Source of the DNA: Bacillota bacterium
GTDB taxonomy: Bacteria > Bacillota > Sulfobacillia > JAJZYS01 > JAJYTV01
Assembly (NCBI GenBank): GCA_021793645.1
Contig: JAJYSJ010000014.1
Coordinates: 1-61,449, forward strand
DNA length: 61,449 nt
Direction of reading: 5' to 3'
Each line of letters starts with the position of its first letter. Within the stretch, counting starts at the first letter, position 1. Below the pieces are notes generated by a model. It did not search any database. It was not told the origin of the DNA and was given only the letters and a program-made list of their open reading frames with translations. The position numbers were made by a program, and so were the translations under genes. Shown here piece by piece: positions 60,284-61,449 of this stretch.

Positions 60284-61254
60284 TGTCGCGTTCTGCCTTC
60301 GAAGGGCGCCGGGAGTTCCTCGAGCGCCATCTGCACCGCCTCTGATACCGTCGTGCCCGCGAGCTCCGCACTGGCATCCAGGACCAGGCGGTGGGCGAGC
60401 ACGGGATCCGCCAGCGCCTGCACGTCATCCGGCAGTACGTAGCTCCGCCCATCGAGGAGCGCACGCGCCTGGGCTGCGCGCGCCAGGGCGAGCGTCGCCC
60501 TGGGACTCGGCCCGAGCGCGATGCCGGCCCGAGCGCGAAGACTTCGCGTCAGCCCGATGATGTAGCCGAGTACGGGTTCAGAGAGCTCGACGCCGCGTGC
60601 TGCATCCTGCAGCCCTTCAATCTCTGCGGGTCCCGCCACGGACTGCACCTCGGCAAGGCGGTTGCCGCCGAGGTGCAGTCGCACAAGCTCCGTCTCCGCC
60701 TCGAGCGCGGGGTAGCCGATCGCCGTGCGCAGCAGGAAGCGGTCCAGTTCGGCTTCGGGCAGCGGGAAGGTGCCTTCCTGCTCGATGGGATTCTCGGTCG
60801 CGAGGACGAAGAAGGGCATGGGGAGCGGCATCGTCTGTGCATCGACCGTCACCTGGCGCTCCTGCATGGCCTCGAGCAGTGCGGACTGCGTGCGCGGGGT
60901 GGCGCGATTCAGCTCGTCCGCCAAGAGAAGATTGGTGAACACGGGGCCGGACCGGAACTCGAAGCGCTCATCGCGCCGACTGTACACATGCAGGCCTGTC
61001 ACATCCTGCGGCATCAGGTCTGGAGTGCACTGCAGGCGCTGCGTCTGCAGCGAGAGCGCACGCGAAAGGGCGCGCACCAGCATCGTCTTGCCGACGCCGG
61101 GCACGTCCTCCAAGAGTACATGACCATCTGCAATGAGCGCTGTCAGAACGAGTAGGATGGCGGAGCGCTTCCCGACGATGACCTTTTCCACTTCATCCGC
61201 AATGCGTGCGGCAAGCGCCGCAGGTTCCTCCAAGAACTCGCCTCCGTCGAACAT
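60280..61254 (-). CDS. MoxR-family AAA+ ATPase
   Basis: A 324-residue MoxR ATPase. Walker A is GVGKTMLVRAL in VLLEDVPGVGKT, Walker B and sensor regions are in NLLLADELNRATPRTQSALLEAMQE and FVLATENPIEQEGTFPLPEAELDRF. MoxR proteins act as chaperone-like ATPases on DUF58/VWA partners. ATG 61254 (MFDGGEFLEEPAAL) fits family starts; an upstream extension would overlap the tnpB remnant and has no MoxR character. No good ribosome site is visible, so the start is less certain than the gene. Confidence 0.93.
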   Translation of the reverse strand: MFDGGEFLEEPAALAARIADEVEKVIVGKRSAILLVLTALIADGHVLLEDVPGVGKTMLVRALSRALSLQTQRLQCTPDLMPQDVTGLHVYSRRDERFEFRSGPVFTNLLLADELNRATPRTQSALLEAMQERQVTVDAQTMPLPMPFFVLATENPIEQEGTFPLPEAELDRFLLRTAIGYPALEAETELVRLHLGGNRLAEVQSVAGPAEIEGLQDAARGVELSEPVLGYIIGLTRSLRARAGIALGPSPRATLALARAAQARALLDGRSYVLPDDVQALADPVLAHRLVLDASAELAGTTVSEAVQMALEELPAPFEGRTRQ

Positions 61255-61449
61255 GGCGTTCGCCGTCGGTGCGCGGATTCCTTGCCAGCGACTGGGAGAA
61301 TGGACCAGCATCGCCGGCATCGCCCTGACCAAAGGGAGCGAAGCGTACACTTCGCAGACCTGCCCGCACTGTGGCCACCTTAGCAGGGTGGCGGGAAGAA
61401 CCTACCGCTGTCGGTCGTGCGGATACAAAGCACACCGCGATGCGGTAGG
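61253..61449 (+). pseudogene. 5'-truncated tnpB remnant, running off the window
   Basis: In frame from about 61253 to the window edge, the sequence encodes GIALTKGSEAYTSQTCPHCG and then RTYRCRSCGYKAHRDAVG, the C-terminal zinc finger and start of the RuvC-III region of an IS200/IS605-type TnpB. The roughly 300 N-terminal residues of TnpB cannot fit: the upstream DNA is moxR on the other strand. It is thus a remnant, unrelated in detail to the intact tnpB at 31-1182 (different zinc-finger residues). The end continues beyond the window. Confidence 0.75.

Noticed and set aside
1-61449. CRISPR arrays, rRNA or tRNA genes
   Set aside because: No regularly spaced repeats, no rRNA-like stretches and no cloverleaf with the GTTCGANTC-type arm were noticed on either strand.

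Overview
The window is GC-rich and comes from a motile bacterium with a Gram-positive (Bacillota-type) flagellar and chemotaxis system. The evidence is the set of CheC, CheD and CheX proteins, a FliY-like switch protein, a SigD/FliA sigma factor followed by a SwrB-like gene, CheW-type coupling proteins, and no FlgA, FlgH or FlgI (no P- or L-ring genes). I cannot name the genus. GTG and TTG starts, tight overlaps and AGGAGG-like ribosome binding sites are common throughout.

Layout. 1-2.4 kb: an IS200/IS605-type TnpB transposon gene, a small LSm-like gene and ccdA. 2.9-5.2 kb: a chemoreceptor and CheW. 5.4-15.4 kb: an IclR regulator divergent from a probable peptide/5-oxoproline operon (binding protein, two permeases without ATPases, a 981-residue M14-like peptidase, PxpB, PxpC, PxpA). 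15.9-41.5 kb: a nearly continuous plus-strand flagellar run: rod/hook proteins, MotAB, a lytic transglycosylase, FlgE, FlgB, FliE, FliG, FliH, FliI, FliJ, FliK, FlgD, FliM, FliN/FliY, FliO, FliP, FliQ, FliR, FlhB, FlhA, FlhF, a degenerate FlhG, SigD, a SwrB-like protein, FlgC, FliF, FlgM, FlgN, FlgK and FlgL. 41.6-48.3 kb, minus strand: flagellin and its accessories (FliD, FliS, a GNAT acetyltransferase, a TPR glycosyltransferase, a small helical protein) and a PilZ protein. 48.5-57.2 kb, plus strand: a chemotaxis operon (a short FliN carrying the CheY-docking motif, CheX, a degenerate HD-GYP protein, CheY, CheW, CheA, CheC, CheD, CheB, CheR) ending in a MinD-like ATPase with a PilZN-like N-terminal domain. 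57.2-57.7 kb: a peroxiredoxin with an in-frame TGA at the peroxidatic position, read as selenocysteine. 57.8-61.3 kb, minus strand: a MoxR / DUF58 / membrane-protein operon. A truncated tnpB tail runs off the right edge.

How it fits together. The structural, export and filament genes are close to complete. The regulatory parts are rearranged compared with Bacillus: the FlhG function seems divided between a P-loop-less gene next to flhF and a PilZN-MinD fusion at the end of the che operon; FliM and FliY both lack the EIDxLL CheY-docking motif, which is instead on a small FliN paralogue in the chemotaxis operon. Together with the PilZ and degenerate HD-GYP proteins this suggests cyclic-di-GMP-linked control of flagellar number or motor switching (inference). 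The most striking single item is the predicted selenocysteine peroxiredoxin, with an 8-bp stem and GGUC loop right behind its UGA.
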